Assembly (NCBI RefSeq): GCF_008806955.1
Contig: NZ_CP031727.1
Location: 1,240,001-1,304,000, forward strand
DNA: 64,000 nt
Direction of reading: 5' to 3'
Source of the DNA: Cellvibrio sp. KY-YJ-3
GTDB taxonomy: Bacteria > Pseudomonadota > Gammaproteobacteria > Pseudomonadales > Cellvibrionaceae
Every line of letters starts with the position of its first letter. The first letter of the stretch is position 1. Under the pieces are notes generated by a model. It was not told the DNA's origin and ran no database searches. It worked only from the letters and a program-made list of their open reading frames with translations. The translations under genes were made by a program, and so were the position numbers. Below are positions 26,311 to 35,314 of this stretch, piece by piece.

Positions 26311-28860
26311 ATGCCCAGTTTTTTCAAACCATTAATGGCCGCTGCGTGCAGTTTCGCTGTAGTGGCCGCGCTGAGCGGTTGCGATAAAAATATCAACGAG
26401 AAAGACAGCGCAAGCAATAGTGGTGATGGGCCAGTTGCTGTTGAAAAATCCCTGTGGCCCAGTATTGAGAGCGCGGTTAAAAAAGACCCGGCGCTAGAGG
26501 CAAAAATTACTGAATTATTGGCTCAGTTGTCGCTGGAGCAGAAAGTGGGACAACTGATGCAACCAGAATTGCGCCATGTCACCCCGCAAGATGTTAAAGA
26601 ATATTCCGTCGGTGCGATTTTAAATGGTGGTGGTTCGTTCCCCGGCGAAAACAAACACGCGAAGGTTGATGATTGGCTGGCATTGGCGGATGGTTTTTAT
26701 CACGCTTCCATGAGTACCGACGGCGGGCGCGTTGCGATCCCGGTGATCTGGGGAACCGACGCCGTACATGGTCACAACAATATTATTGGTGCAACACTTT
26801 TTCCCCACAACATCGGTTTGGGTGCGATGCGCAACCCGGAATTAATTCGTCAAATCGGCGCGGCGACGGCGGCGGAAATTGCAGTGACTGGCATCGACTG
26901 GAGCTTTGCACCGACGCTCGCAGTAGTGCGCGATGATCGCTGGGGACGCACTTATGAATCCTACGCGGAAGATCCGGAGGTGGTGCGCGCCTACGGCGGC
27001 ATGATGGTAGAGGGCTTGCAGGGCACGGCAGGCAATAATTTTTTGAGTGAGCGCCATGTGATCGCCACTGCCAAACATTTTCTCGCCGATGGCGGCACCC
27101 TGGGTGGTGTTGATCGCGGCAATGCGGCAATCAGCGAAGCGGAATTAGTGCGTATCCACAACGCTGGGTACGAGACCGCACTGGCCGCCGGCGCGCAAAC
27201 GGTCATGGCCTCCTTCAGCAGTTGGCAGGATGTAAAAATGCATGGCCATAAATACCTGCTTACCGATCAGCTAAAAAACAAAATGGGTTTTGACGGTTTG
27301 GTGGTGGGCGATTGGAACGGGCATGCGTTTGTGCCTGGCTGTACGCCAGTCAGTTGTGCGGCATCCATTAATGCCGGGCTGGATATTTTTATGGCGCCCG
27401 ATGCCAACTGGAAAGAGCTGTATCACAACACCTTGGCGCAAGTGAAAAGCGGCGAAATTCCCATGGCGCGCTTGGATGATGCAGTCGCGCGGATTTTGCG
27501 GGTGAAATTGCGTGCGGGGCTGTTTGAAAAAGGTGCTCCCTCTACGCGCGAATTGGCCGGCAAACGCGAGGTGATTGGTTCGCCGGAGCATCGCGCTATC
27601 GCTCGTCAGGCGGTGCGTGAATCCATCGTGTTATTGAAAAACAATCAGCAAGTATTACCGGTTAAACCCACTGCCAAAATATTGGTGGCGGGTGATGGTG
27701 CCGACAATATTGGAAAACAAGCCGGTGGTTGGAGTATTACCTGGCAGGGCACAGGCAATACCAATGCGGATTTCCCCGGCGGTACGTCTGTTTATCAAGG
27801 CATCGCCAGCGCAGTAACCGCTGCCGGTGGCTCGGTGGAGTTGAGTGTGGATGGTAATTATCAACAAAAACCTGATGTTGCCTTTGTGGTGTTTGGTGAA
27901 GACCCCTATGCGGAAATGCAGGGCGATGTAAACCAACTGGCCTATAAAGACCCAACCCATCTGGCCTTGCTGAAAAAATTAAATGCCGATGGCATCAAGG
28001 TGGTTGCGCTGTTTATCACCGGTCGTCCGCTCTGGGCCAATGAATTTATCAACGCTGCCGACGCTTTTGCGGTGGTCTGGCTGCCCGGTTCCGAAGGGGC
28101 GGGTGTGGCCGATGTGGTGCTCGCCAAGGCCGATGGTTCGGTGAATGCCGCGGTCAAAGGCAAACTGCCCTTCTCCTGGCCGGCATCGCCCGTCCAGTCG
28201 CCACTCAATGTGGGTGATGCGGATTATCAGCCCCAGTTCGCCTACGGTTTTGGGCTGACTTATGCCGACAACACGGAGACCGGTTTGCTGGATGAAACTG
28301 CCGGTCAAATCGCCGCGAGCGTCACGCCTGACAGCCTGCCTATTTTCAATCAGCGGGTAATGAACCCCTGGCAATTAGTGCTGCTCGATCATCTCAATAA
28401 TATGCAGCCAGTGACCACCAGCAGCGGCACTCTGGGTGCGGTGACTGTGTCCTCCATCGACTACAAAGTGCAGGAAGATGCACGTCGCCTGCAGTGGGAC
28501 GGCTCCGCACTGGCGAGTGTGAACTTTGCTTCCACCGAGCGCAGCGACCTGAGTGCATATGCCGGTGGCGCCTTGGTGTTTGATATCAAAGTGGACGCCA
28601 AACCCAGCGCCGAGATCAATGTGGGAATTTTCTGCGGTAGCGATTGTGGCGGCGCCATTCCCATCACCCAGCAGCTAAATAATGCGCCCGCAGGTGAATG
28701 GACCAGTGTGAGTATCGCGCTCGACTGTTTTGCGCAAAAACGCACGAAACTGGACATGGTATTAACCCCCTTTGCGCTCAGCACCAGCGGTACCGCGGAC
28801 ATCAGCCTGTACAACCTGCGCATCGAGAAAAATACCCAGGCACCTGCCTGCCCCGAGTAA
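26311..28860 (+). CDS. GH3 family beta-glucosidase/exo-beta-glucanase lipoprotein
   Basis: 849 residues. Lipoprotein signal ending LSGC, then the GH3 barrel (about 75-430) with QKVGQLMQPEL, AIPVIWGTDAVHGHNN, TYESYAEDPEVVRAYG, KHFLADGGT and the nucleophile Asp334 in GLVVGDWNGHA. A GH3_C sandwich (about 440-640) has VFGEDPYAEMQGDV. A C-terminal beta-sandwich (about 700-849) with LVFDIKVDAKPSAEIN resembles the galactose-binding-like ExoP module. Such enzymes release glucose from the non-reducing ends of beta-glucan oligosaccharides. The lipid anchor places it in the periplasm or at the outer membrane. Next to the GH16 endo-enzyme, it would complete glucan breakdown. Confidence 0.92.
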   Translation: MPSFFKPLMAAACSFAVVAALSGCDKNINEKDSASNSGDGPVAVEKSLWPSIESAVKKDPALEAKITELLAQLSLEQKVGQLMQPELRHVTPQDVKEYSVGAILNGGGSFPGENKHAKVDDWLALADGFYHASMSTDGGRVAIPVIWGTDAVHGHNNIIGATLFPHNIGLGAMRNPELIRQIGAATAAEIAVTGIDWSFAPTLAVVRDDRWGRTYESYAEDPEVVRAYGGMMVEGLQGTAGNNFLSERHVIATAKHFLADGGTLGGVDRGNAAISEAELVRIHNAGYETALAAGAQTVMASFSSWQDVKMHGHKYLLTDQLKNKMGFDGLVVGDWNGHAFVPGCTPVSCAASINAGLDIFMAPDANWKELYHNTLAQVKSGEIPMARLDDAVARILRVKLRAGLFEKGAPSTRELAGKREVIGSPEHRAIARQAVRESIVLLKNNQQVLPVKPTAKILVAGDGADNIGKQAGGWSITWQGTGNTNADFPGGTSVYQGIASAVTAAGGSVELSVDGNYQQKPDVAFVVFGEDPYAEMQGDVNQLAYKDPTHLALLKKLNADGIKVVALFITGRPLWANEFINAADAFAVVWLPGSEGAGVADVVLAKADGSVNAAVKGKLPFSWPASPVQSPLNVGDADYQPQFAYGFGLTYADNTETGLLDETAGQIAASVTPDSLPIFNQRVMNPWQLVLLDHLNNMQPVTTSSGTLGAVTVSSIDYKVQEDARRLQWDGSALASVNFASTERSDLSAYAGGALVFDIKVDAKPSAEINVGIFCGSDCGGAIPITQQLNNAPAGEWTSVSIALDCFAQKRTKLDMVLTPFALSTSGTADISLYNLRIEKNTQAPACPE

Positions 28861-28970
28861 CCCATCTGTGAATGCCGGCGTTGTTCAAGCGCGCAGCGCC
28901 GGTAGCTAGCAGTGTTCCACCAAGCGCTTTCGATAATAAAACCTAATAAAACAGCACCGAGGTAAGAAGT

Positions 28971-30602
28971 ATGAGAATTCAACAACGAGGTATGAGCCAA
29001 CCACTGGTTCAAGCATCCCTGACCCTGGCATTGCTCAGTTTGATTGGCTGTGGCGGTTCGGGCGGCGGCAGCTCGCCGGCCAGCTCCTCAAGCGCGCCAT
29101 CGAGCGTGGTAGCGGAAGCATCCAGCAGTGCAGTGAGCGTAGAGGCGAGTTCGAGCAGTCTTGAGGCCAGCTCGAGCAGTGTCGAAGCAAGCTCTTTGGC
29201 TGCATCCAGTTCATCCGCCGCGGTTGGCTGGGAGTTGGTCTGGAGCGATGAGTTTGATGGCGAGACCATCGACAGCACTAAATGGTCGTTTGAAAAAAAT
29301 TGCATGGGTGGCGGCAATAACGAATTGCAGTGCTACACCGACCGTGCCGATAACGCCTTTGTTGCCGAAGGCAAATTGCACATAGTTGCCAAAAAGGAAA
29401 CCTTCGCCGGTCAAGCCAAGGGCGATGATGACCCCACTTACAATGTGGATGACAAATCCGTCACCCGCGACTACACCTCTGCGCGCCTGCGCTCCAAAAA
29501 TAAAGGGGATTGGAAATACGGACGTATGGAAATTCGCGCCAAATTGCCACAAGGGCAAGGGGTATGGCCGGCGATCTGGATGCTGCCGACCGAATGGAAA
29601 TATGGCGGTTGGCCGCTCAGTGGCGAGATCGATATCGTAGAAGCAGTAAACCTCAACACCACCAATGGTGGCAACGCTATTCACGGCACCTTGCACTATG
29701 GTGATGTCTGGCCCAACAACAAATACACCGGCACCAGCACTACACCCACCGCCAATACCTGGGAAGAATTTCATACTTACGCCGTTGAGTGGGAAGAGGG
29801 TGAAATTCGCTGGTACATCAACGACAAACACTATGCCACCCAAACCAAGGCGGGTTGGTACACCTCTGCGTCAACCGCCGAAAATGCGCCGTTTGATGAA
29901 TCCTTCCACATGATTATGAACGTCGCCGTGGGTGGCAACTGGCCGGGTGTGCCCAACAACGCCACCAGCTTCCCGCAGGAAATGCAGGTTGAATCGGTAA
30001 AAGTCTATCGCTGCGCAACCAACCCTGAAACTGGCAAAGGCTGTGCGACCAATGTCGACCCGGCCATTGTGCCCTTAACCGGCCATCCACAAGTGTCGGG
30101 CGACTTTGCGGAGCCGCCGCTGTTCACTATGTACAGCGACGCGCTGGCGACTGGCTTGAAGTTTGAGTCCTACAACCCACAGGGCCAAATCAGCTATTCA
30201 CAGTTGGATGAAGAAGGCCGCGGCAAGGTGCTCAACGTGATCAAAACCGGCGCAACCGGCAATGTGTATTTTAATATCCCCGCCGGCACCGCCGATTTAA
30301 CCGGCTGGGCCACGGCGGGTGAACTGGTATTTGACCTCAAGGTTAACTCCATGGCGGCCGGTGCCAAACTACTGATCAAAATGGACAGTGGCTGGCCGAG
30401 TGTGAGCGACGTAGAGGCAACCTTACCCGCCACCGGCACTTGGGGTGAATACCGTATTTCGGTTGCTAACCTGATCGCGCGCGGCAACTCCATTGAACCG
30501 GGCAGCGCCAACCTGGCAAAAATCTCCAATGTGTTTGTGGTTGAACCCAACGCAGCGATGAACGTATCGTTTGATAATGTGCGGTTGGTTGTACCGGAGT
30601 AA
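28971..30602 (+). CDS. GH16 family beta-1,3-glucanase (laminarinase-like) lipoprotein
   Basis: 543 residues. Lipoprotein signal (LIGCGG), a polyserine linker (about 35-85; SSSLEASSSSVEASS), then a GH16 jelly-roll (about 87-345) with WELVWSDEFDG, YTSARLRSKNKGDWKYGRME, GVWPAIWMLP and the active-site motif GE219-I-D-I-V-E224. The carboxylates E219 and E224 act as nucleophile and acid/base in this family. The C-terminal module (about 380-543) with GELVFDLKVNS resembles the C-terminal module of the GH3 neighbour. GAGGTAAGA precedes ATG 28971. The GH16 motif spacing suggests laminarinase activity rather than agarase or carrageenase activity. Probably co-expressed with GH3, 110 bases upstream. Confidence 0.93.
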   Translation: MRIQQRGMSQPLVQASLTLALLSLIGCGGSGGGSSPASSSSAPSSVVAEASSSAVSVEASSSSLEASSSSVEASSLAASSSSAAVGWELVWSDEFDGETIDSTKWSFEKNCMGGGNNELQCYTDRADNAFVAEGKLHIVAKKETFAGQAKGDDDPTYNVDDKSVTRDYTSARLRSKNKGDWKYGRMEIRAKLPQGQGVWPAIWMLPTEWKYGGWPLSGEIDIVEAVNLNTTNGGNAIHGTLHYGDVWPNNKYTGTSTTPTANTWEEFHTYAVEWEEGEIRWYINDKHYATQTKAGWYTSASTAENAPFDESFHMIMNVAVGGNWPGVPNNATSFPQEMQVESVKVYRCATNPETGKGCATNVDPAIVPLTGHPQVSGDFAEPPLFTMYSDALATGLKFESYNPQGQISYSQLDEEGRGKVLNVIKTGATGNVYFNIPAGTADLTGWATAGELVFDLKVNSMAAGAKLLIKMDSGWPSVSDVEATLPATGTWGEYRISVANLIARGNSIEPGSANLAKISNVFVVEPNAAMNVSFDNVRLVVPE

Positions 30603-30638
30603 TTTGGTTGTACTCGATAAAAAGTGCAGCCAATAAAA

Positions 30639-30670
30639 CGCAGCATTAAAAACGTGTTTTTAATGCTGCG
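30639..30670. terminator. Perfect 15-bp inverted repeat after GH16
   Basis: Arms CGCAGCATTAAAAAC / GTTTTTAATGCTGCG separated by two bases. It lacks a clear T-run after the stem, so it may be a transcript-stabilising hairpin or a weak terminator between GH16 and the next gene. Confidence 0.5.
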
Positions 30671-30703
30671 ATAACAATAAATTTTTTGTTCGTGGAAGAA
30701 ATT

Positions 30704-32089
30704 ATGTTGATGCGCTACCCCACGATAAGTATCGTTCTGTTTGTAAACGTACTGGTGGGGTGCGCATCGCATACCGCGATAGAAACTGGTCTGCATGACA
30801 ATCATGCAATCAAATCTGCTGAAGTTATTACGATATCGCGTAGTGCCTATCGCGATTCACTTTATGGTTTTTGGTTGGGGCAGTGTATTGCCAACTGGAC
30901 CGGATTGGTCACGGAAATGGATAAGATCGGCAATATCGGGGAATTAAAAACAGGCAAATTTTATACGCGCCATGATTGGGGTAAACCCGATCAGCCAAGT
31001 ATTTGGGGGCAAGGTGTTCCGAGTGATTTATCGTCGACCATTGATTTTGTGACTGTGGGACCTGAAGGCATTTGGGGCGCGGATGACGACACCGATATTG
31101 AATATATCTACCAGGAGCTATTAAACAAAAGTCCGTCGGTCATACTAACACCTGAACAGATACGCGATGGTTGGCTCAAACATATCTATTCCTCGCAAGA
31201 GCCGACACCTTTCGGTCGTGACCCCGAGGGAAATTACGAAAATTTTCTGTGGGTATCCAATCAAAAAGCGTTTGATTTAATGCAAGCGGGTACTTTGCCA
31301 CCCTTAACCGGAAGCAAAACCTTGAATCCCCACTACGATATGATCGATGCGCAACTCACTACGGAAATCTTTGGTTTTTTTGCACCCACACGCCCGGACA
31401 TCGCATTAAAAATAAGTGAACTGCCGGTGCGAACAGTTGCAGATAAAGAGGCAGTCGATATCGCCAATTTTTATATCACGCTCTATTCACTGGCCCCTGC
31501 TGTCGATGAAACTCTGCCACTGAAAGCACAAATTATGTGGATGGCAGAGCAGGCACGCGAAAAAATGCCGGCGCAGCAGTACCCAGCGGCCATGTACGAT
31601 TTAGTAAAAGACATGTACCTCGCCGATGTTCCCTGGGAAAAAGCCCGCGATACGCTTTATATTCGCTACCAGCAACATCAACGCGATGGTTATGACCTCA
31701 CCAATAGAAATTTATACTGCAACGGTTGTTTTGCTGCCGGTATTAATTTCGCTGCCAGTTTGGTCAGCTTGTTTTATGGCGAAGGCGATTTAAAAGAAAC
31801 TATTAAAATCGGAGCGCTAATGGGGTGGGATTCGGATAATCCAACGGCGACCTGGGGCGGCCTATTAGGTTTTATGTATGGTAAGAAAGAAATAGAAAGA
31901 ACGTTTAATCAGCAGTTTTCAAATCAATTCAATATTCACAGAACACGAAAAAATTTTCCTAACAACGGTATAGATACTTTCGACAAGATGGCGAACACCG
32001 GTGTTGCTGTAGTGGATAAAGTAGTGGTTGAACTGATGGGCGGACGTGTGGATATGGAAAATGATCGCTGGATGATTCCAATCAAATAA
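30704..32089 (+). CDS. ADP-ribosylglycohydrolase-family lipoprotein
   Basis: About 461 residues. A lipoprotein signal (VNVLVGCAS) precedes an all-helical ADP-ribosylglycohydrolase-type domain: SAYRDSLYGFWLGQCIANWTG, then WGADDDTDIEYIYQ with the acidic metal-ligand cluster, and the C-terminal GWDSDNPTATWGGLLGFMYG, a second Asp cluster. Classical members remove ADP-ribose from proteins in the cytoplasm. A lipid-anchored exported copy in a carbohydrate locus must act on an external substrate, perhaps an N- or O-glycoside. ATG 30704 has GGAAGAA upstream. It follows GH16 by about 100 bases and ends at a shared terminator with the second TonB receptor. Confidence 0.82.
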   Translation: MLMRYPTISIVLFVNVLVGCASHTAIETGLHDNHAIKSAEVITISRSAYRDSLYGFWLGQCIANWTGLVTEMDKIGNIGELKTGKFYTRHDWGKPDQPSIWGQGVPSDLSSTIDFVTVGPEGIWGADDDTDIEYIYQELLNKSPSVILTPEQIRDGWLKHIYSSQEPTPFGRDPEGNYENFLWVSNQKAFDLMQAGTLPPLTGSKTLNPHYDMIDAQLTTEIFGFFAPTRPDIALKISELPVRTVADKEAVDIANFYITLYSLAPAVDETLPLKAQIMWMAEQAREKMPAQQYPAAMYDLVKDMYLADVPWEKARDTLYIRYQQHQRDGYDLTNRNLYCNGCFAAGINFAASLVSLFYGEGDLKETIKIGALMGWDSDNPTATWGGLLGFMYGKKEIERTFNQQFSNQFNIHRTRKNFPNNGIDTFDKMANTGVAVVDKVVVELMGGRVDMENDRWMIPIK

Positions 32090-32104
32090 TAAGTAAACTC
32101 CAAC

Positions 32105-32138
32105 AAAAAAGGATGCTCTGTGTAGAGCATCCTTTTTT
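32105..32138. terminator. Bidirectional terminator between the glycohydrolase-family gene and TonB receptor 2
   Basis: Perfect 15-pair stem AAAAAAGGATGCTCT / AGAGCATCCTTTTTT with loop GTGT, between convergent genes. Confidence 0.92.
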
Positions 32139-32169
32139 GCAACAGGCTCAAGCAATAATTTTTTACAAC

Positions 32170-34962
32170 TTAAAAATCTGCTCTTACCCCCAAACTAATA
32201 CGACGACCAGAAAATTCGTACATGGAGGGGAATGACGGGTCGATGGTGTAAGCACTGGTCTCTTCGTCGGTGATGTTAATACCTTCCAGTGTGAATTTGA
32301 TGAAGTCCGTCAGCTGGTAGCCCAGTGACAGATCCGTTTGGCCGTAGGCTTTGCGGTACACCGGGTACATATCGCTGGCGATATATTCCACATATTTGTC
32401 TTTGTAGTTGTAGGCGATACGTGCATCAAATTTTTGATTTTCGTAATAGAAGGTCAAGTTGTAAGTTTCGTCTGCCAAACCTTCGGGTGGGGTGGGAATG
32501 CCTAAATCGGATTCACCGGTCAGTGAATTGTCGAGCATGGTGAAGTTGGCATTAACACCAAAACCTTCCAGCGATGGGTGCAACATATTCAGTGGGAATT
32601 GCGCAATTAATTCCACCCCGGATACATCGTAATCACCTTCAGCATTAACCTTTTGATAAATTTCAAAATCATACACACCATCGACAGTGCCGTTGGCATT
32701 GTATTTAACAACGTCCTGCACCACACCGGTCAGTGATTCACGCACTACACCTTCAATTTTTTTCTCGAAATAGGATGCTGCAAACAGTGCGCCTTCGCCG
32801 ACATACCATTCCAAACCCAACTCCCATTGATCGGCATAAGTAGGTTTCAGATCCGGGTTGCCGTCGCGATATTTAAAATCATTCAGGCTCACGGTGCGTT
32901 TGTAGGCGATATCGTCTAGTGCGGGGCGAATTAAGGTTTCCGATGCGGCGGCGCGCAACAACAAACCATCGCGCAATTCCATGCTCATATTCAGGCTGGG
33001 TAATACGTCGCTGTAATTACCTTGTTTGGAAATCGGTGCCGGTGTGTAGCCGGTAGAGCCATCAGAGTTTTGCACTTGGTGATAACCAAATGACAATACG
33101 TCGGTATAAATTGAACGTACACCGGCATTGAGTGTAACCGGCATAGTGGCGACATCGAATTTGAAATCTGCCATGGCGTACAGGCTCAGCACTTCTTCAT
33201 CCACGCGATAATATTCGCTATCGGCAAAGTCCACTGCAAAGCCATCATAGCGGAAGGTTTCGCGTGCATAGCTGTTGGCAACTTGTGCCCACTGCGGACT
33301 GTTGGATGATTGCGATAAATATTTTCCGCCCGGCACTATGTCAGACACCAAGGTCAATTCACTGTCTTGCAGGGTGCGCACGTTGCGCCAGGAATTGTCG
33401 CCCGCTTCTGGCCCGCGCACAGTATTGGTACCGCGGTTGCGCTCTTTGGATTTGTCGGTATAGCGTGAGCCAAATTGCACTTGGCTTAATGCCGGTAGGA
33501 AATCCAATTCCAGTGGTTTGATAAAATCTAACTGCGCGGCATATTTGTCATCCTGAATTTTTTCCAAATTCACTTCATAGGAATCGAATAAATATTTTTC
33601 CGGCGAATTGTACATATCAAAACTTGCCGGATTAGCGCTCACGAGTGTTTCACCACCATTGCTGGTGTAGCGGCTGCGTGACGGCGCAAAGGCAACGTGT
33701 TTCAAATTGCTGGTGTCAGAGGTTTTTTCCGCACCGGAATAACCCACCAAACCTTCAACATACCAACCGCCAATCTCCCAATCCAAATTTAAACTGTATT
33801 GGGAAAAATCAGTTTCATGAACATTTTCTTTGCTGAGAAATTCGTGCTGGGTAGCGGCGTAAGACACATCGCGCAACACCACTATGCCGTGTTGAGCTAG
33901 GGTGGTACTGTCGTATTCATGAACCGTTTCCAGCGCACTAATACTGGATGCGGTATAGGCCGCTGCATCGTATTCGTCTTCGGTATTGTCGTAACCACCG
34001 AGCATGGCATCGAGCGTCAAACTAAATACGTCGCTGGGTTGATACTGGAATGCAGCTGTTGCGCCCCACTTTTCCTGTTCATTTAAATAAGCGCGATCGC
34101 CAATCTTGTCATGAAACACAATGCGATTGGTTTCTTCTTTGTCAAAGCGATCATTAATCACTATACCGGTATCGCGTTCCAGTACCTCAAGGGTTTGAGT
34201 CGCTTGCCATTGTGACGAACCGGTTTTTTCGGTCCAGCGTGAAAGCGGACGAAAGTTAATGCCGGAATTGGAATCTGTTCTATTAGTGCGCTCTGCCACC
34301 GAAACAGAAACCAGCGCACCAAAATCACCGAAGGTGTCGCTGGCGAGGAAGGAAACTTTGGGGTCTATTTCTTCAGAAATAGAGTTGTGTGCGCCTTCGG
34401 CGGACACCACAAATTTTGCATCGCTGTAGTCAAAAGGGCGTGCCGTTGAAATTGCCACTGAACCGGCAATGCCACCTTCTTCGTCAGCGGCAGTAGGTGA
34501 TTTTTTTACGGTCACACTTTGAATAATTTCGGAAGCAAAAATATCGAACTCAACATCACGGCCGCCACTGCCAGAAGCGGTGGACAGGTTGTTGATGGAG
34601 ACGTGGGTAAATTCACTGGGCAGGCTGCGCACGTTTACTTTACTGCCCAAACCTTTGTTGCGCTCAATCGTAACACCGGGCATACGCTGCAATGCTTCGG
34701 CGAGGTTTTGTTCCGGGAAATCGGCAATGTCGGTGGCGACAATGGAGTCAGAAAAGCCAACCGTATTGCGTTTAATATCAATCGCTTTTTCCAAACTTTT
34801 GGAGTAGCTGCCGGTCACTACAATTTCTTCCATCAGGTCGGCATCTTGCGCCCAGCCAGGTAATGCGGCTGTTGCTAATGCGGTACCCATAATGATGTGC
34901 CCCAAGGCGTGACTTAAGGGTGATTGGGTTGCTAGCGGGGAGATTTTTTTGCTCTTTTTCAC
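32170..34962 (-). CDS. TonB-dependent receptor (second)
   Basis: 930-residue outer-membrane receptor starting at GTG with AGAGGAAA upstream. Signal peptide ends near WAQDA, Ton box EEIVVTG at about 45-51, plug with FPEQNLAEALQRMPGVTIERN and VNVRSLPSEFTHVSINN, and a barrel ending SGRRISLGVRADF. It resembles the first receptor only in general layout and probably moves a different substrate. Divergent from the metallophosphoesterase gene, sharing a 350-base region with it, which suggests joint control. No copy of the TGRGACGACA motif was seen there. Confidence 0.92.
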   Translation of the reverse strand: MKKSKKISPLATQSPLSHALGHIIMGTALATAALPGWAQDADLMEEIVVTGSYSKSLEKAIDIKRNTVGFSDSIVATDIADFPEQNLAEALQRMPGVTIERNKGLGSKVNVRSLPSEFTHVSINNLSTASGSGGRDVEFDIFASEIIQSVTVKKSPTAADEEGGIAGSVAISTARPFDYSDAKFVVSAEGAHNSISEEIDPKVSFLASDTFGDFGALVSVSVAERTNRTDSNSGINFRPLSRWTEKTGSSQWQATQTLEVLERDTGIVINDRFDKEETNRIVFHDKIGDRAYLNEQEKWGATAAFQYQPSDVFSLTLDAMLGGYDNTEDEYDAAAYTASSISALETVHEYDSTTLAQHGIVVLRDVSYAATQHEFLSKENVHETDFSQYSLNLDWEIGGWYVEGLVGYSGAEKTSDTSNLKHVAFAPSRSRYTSNGGETLVSANPASFDMYNSPEKYLFDSYEVNLEKIQDDKYAAQLDFIKPLELDFLPALSQVQFGSRYTDKSKERNRGTNTVRGPEAGDNSWRNVRTLQDSELTLVSDIVPGGKYLSQSSNSPQWAQVANSYARETFRYDGFAVDFADSEYYRVDEEVLSLYAMADFKFDVATMPVTLNAGVRSIYTDVLSFGYHQVQNSDGSTGYTPAPISKQGNYSDVLPSLNMSMELRDGLLLRAAASETLIRPALDDIAYKRTVSLNDFKYRDGNPDLKPTYADQWELGLEWYVGEGALFAASYFEKKIEGVVRESLTGVVQDVVKYNANGTVDGVYDFEIYQKVNAEGDYDVSGVELIAQFPLNMLHPSLEGFGVNANFTMLDNSLTGESDLGIPTPPEGLADETYNLTFYYENQKFDARIAYNYKDKYVEYIASDMYPVYRKAYGQTDLSLGYQLTDFIKFTLEGINITDEETSAYTIDPSFPSMYEFSGRRISLGVRADF

Positions 34963-35314
34963 TTTAATTTCCTCTTATCTATCACAGTTAGAAAAACAAC
35001 GGTCAACCATTTCTAGCTCTCATAAAAAGAGAAAATTCCATCTTACTTCCCATGCAGATTTAGAGTCCTCAACAGGAATTAGAAACGCGAGGGCACGGTA
35101 ATGTCGCAGCGTTTCAGTTTTATTGCGGCATTGTTGTTATTTGTACTATTAACAGTAATTAACAATTTGTTGTGCGGTGAGCAGTAAAAAATATTTTTCT
35201 GTCATCAATCTGTCGTTATTGCTTCATAGAATTCATTTTTTGCAAAAAGTCCCTTCTCTATGCTCGCCTGTGATCTGTTGCGCGGGTTATTTTCCGGTTG
35301 AATTTGCTGTGACC

